From the NCBI GenBank assembly GCA_030640215.1, contig DAOWJU010000025.1:1-5262 (forward strand): a stretch of DNA of 5,262 nt, given 5' to 3'. The position numbers and the translations under genes are program-made. The notes beneath the pieces are model-generated. The model saw only the letters and a list, made by a program, of their open reading frames with translations, made no database searches and was not told the origin of the DNA. The DNA is from Desulfuromonadales bacterium. GTDB taxonomy: Bacteria; Desulfobacterota; Desulfuromonadia; Desulfuromonadales; BM103. Of this stretch, positions 4,868 through 5,262 are shown in pieces (position 1 is the stretch's first letter; each line of letters starts with the position of its first letter).

Positions 4868-5262
4868 ATGAAGATGTCAACAGGACTCAAACAACTCACA
4901 GTTTTTGTAGCAGCATTGACACTGACGCTAGGTTGCATCGGTTCTGCCCAGGCGGCAAAAGAGCGCAGTTATCTTATGGCCACCGCCTCGACCGGTGGAA
5001 CCTACTACCCGGTTGGTGTCGCTCTGTCGACTCTGGTCAAGGTCAAGCTGCAACCGAAACAGAAAATTGGTATGTCGGCGATCAACTCGGCCGGTTCAGG
5101 GGAAAACATTAAGCTACTCCGTGATAACGAAGTTCAGTTCGCTATCCTTCAAGGTCTCTATGGCTCTTACGCCTGGAACGGTACCGGACCGATCGAGTCT
5201 TACGGGCCACAGAAGAATTTGCGTTCAGTGAGTATGCTCTGGCAGAACGTGGAACACTATGC
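4868..5262 (+). CDS. TAXI-family TRAP transporter solute-binding protein, 3' end outside window
   Basis: The first 131 codons are present and the frame is still open at the window edge; family members are usually a little over 300 residues. Residues 1-29 form a signal peptide: a Lys-containing start, a hydrophobic core at about 10-24, and S-A-Q-A before a likely signal peptidase I cut at A29/A30. A Cys at 23 preceded by T-L-G does not make a good lipobox. The mature part begins with L-M-A-T-A-S-T-G-G-T-Y-Y-P-V-G, the conserved N-terminal block of TAXI (TRAP-associated extracytoplasmic immunogenic) proteins. It continues with N-S-A-G-S-G-E-N-I, L-L-R-D-N-E-V-Q-F-A-I-L-Q and a G-x-G-P segment, all typical of the family. 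Such proteins capture a substrate in the periplasm for a membrane subunit, usually a fused TRAP permease, which would be expected just beyond the window. Known or proposed TAXI ligands include glutamate and other C5 dicarboxylates; the ligand here is unknown. The sigma-54 promoter and adjacent DctB/DctD-like pair suggest acid-induced expression. Confidence 0.92.
   Translation, partial: MKMSTGLKQLTVFVAALTLTLGCIGSAQAAKERSYLMATASTGGTYYPVGVALSTLVKVKLQPKQKIGMSAINSAGSGENIKLLRDNEVQFAILQGLYGSYAWNGTGPIESYGPQKNLRSVSMLWQNVEHY

Noticed and set aside
4650..4871. Small open frame of 73 codons across the gap before the TAXI gene
   Set aside because: It overlaps the end of the regulator gene and runs through the terminator hairpin and the promoter. 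It has no ribosome site and no recognisable sequence.

Overview
The window reads like a Gram-negative proteobacterium of moderate GC, by eye slightly above 50%. It encodes a lipoprotein, a DctB/DctD-type two-component pair, sigma-54 promoter elements and a TRAP-family periplasmic binding protein. The combination would fit a Desulfuromonas/Pelobacter/Geobacter-like anaerobe, but that assignment is an inference from gene content, not from any marker gene. All supported genes are on the + strand.

Layout. (1) Positions 2-76 hold the last 24 codons of an upstream gene. (2) After an 81-nt gap with a TATAAT element and a small dyad comes a probable two-gene unit: a 141-residue glycine-zipper lipoprotein (158-583) and, 13 nt later, a 261-residue short-chain dehydrogenase/reductase-like protein (597-1382). 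The latter has lost the usual catalytic Tyr and Lys. (3) A 90-nt gap carries a sigma-54 type -24/-12 element (1419-1434). (4) It leads into a translationally coupled pair with an ATGA overlap: a DctB-like membrane histidine kinase (1473-3305) and a DctD-like sigma-54 enhancer-binding response regulator (3302-4672). (5) A 195-nt gap contains a perfect 11-bp inverted repeat followed by a T-run, a second 13-bp dyad, and a second sigma-54 type -24/-12 element (4781-4796). (6) The window ends inside a gene starting at 4868 with a very strong ribosome binding site. Its product has a signal peptide and the N-terminal part of a TAXI-type TRAP transporter solute-binding protein.

How it works together (inference). 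The kinase would sense an organic acid, probably a dicarboxylate, through its periplasmic double-Cache (PDC) domain and phosphorylate Asp56 of the regulator. The regulator, with an intact GAFTGA loop, would activate sigma-54 RNA polymerase at the promoter before the TAXI gene, and possibly at its own promoter as positive autoregulation. The less usual points are the pairing of DctB/DctD with a TAXI transporter rather than with dctA or dctPQM, the matching sigma-54 elements before both transcription units, and dyads at enhancer-like distances upstream of the transporter promoter.
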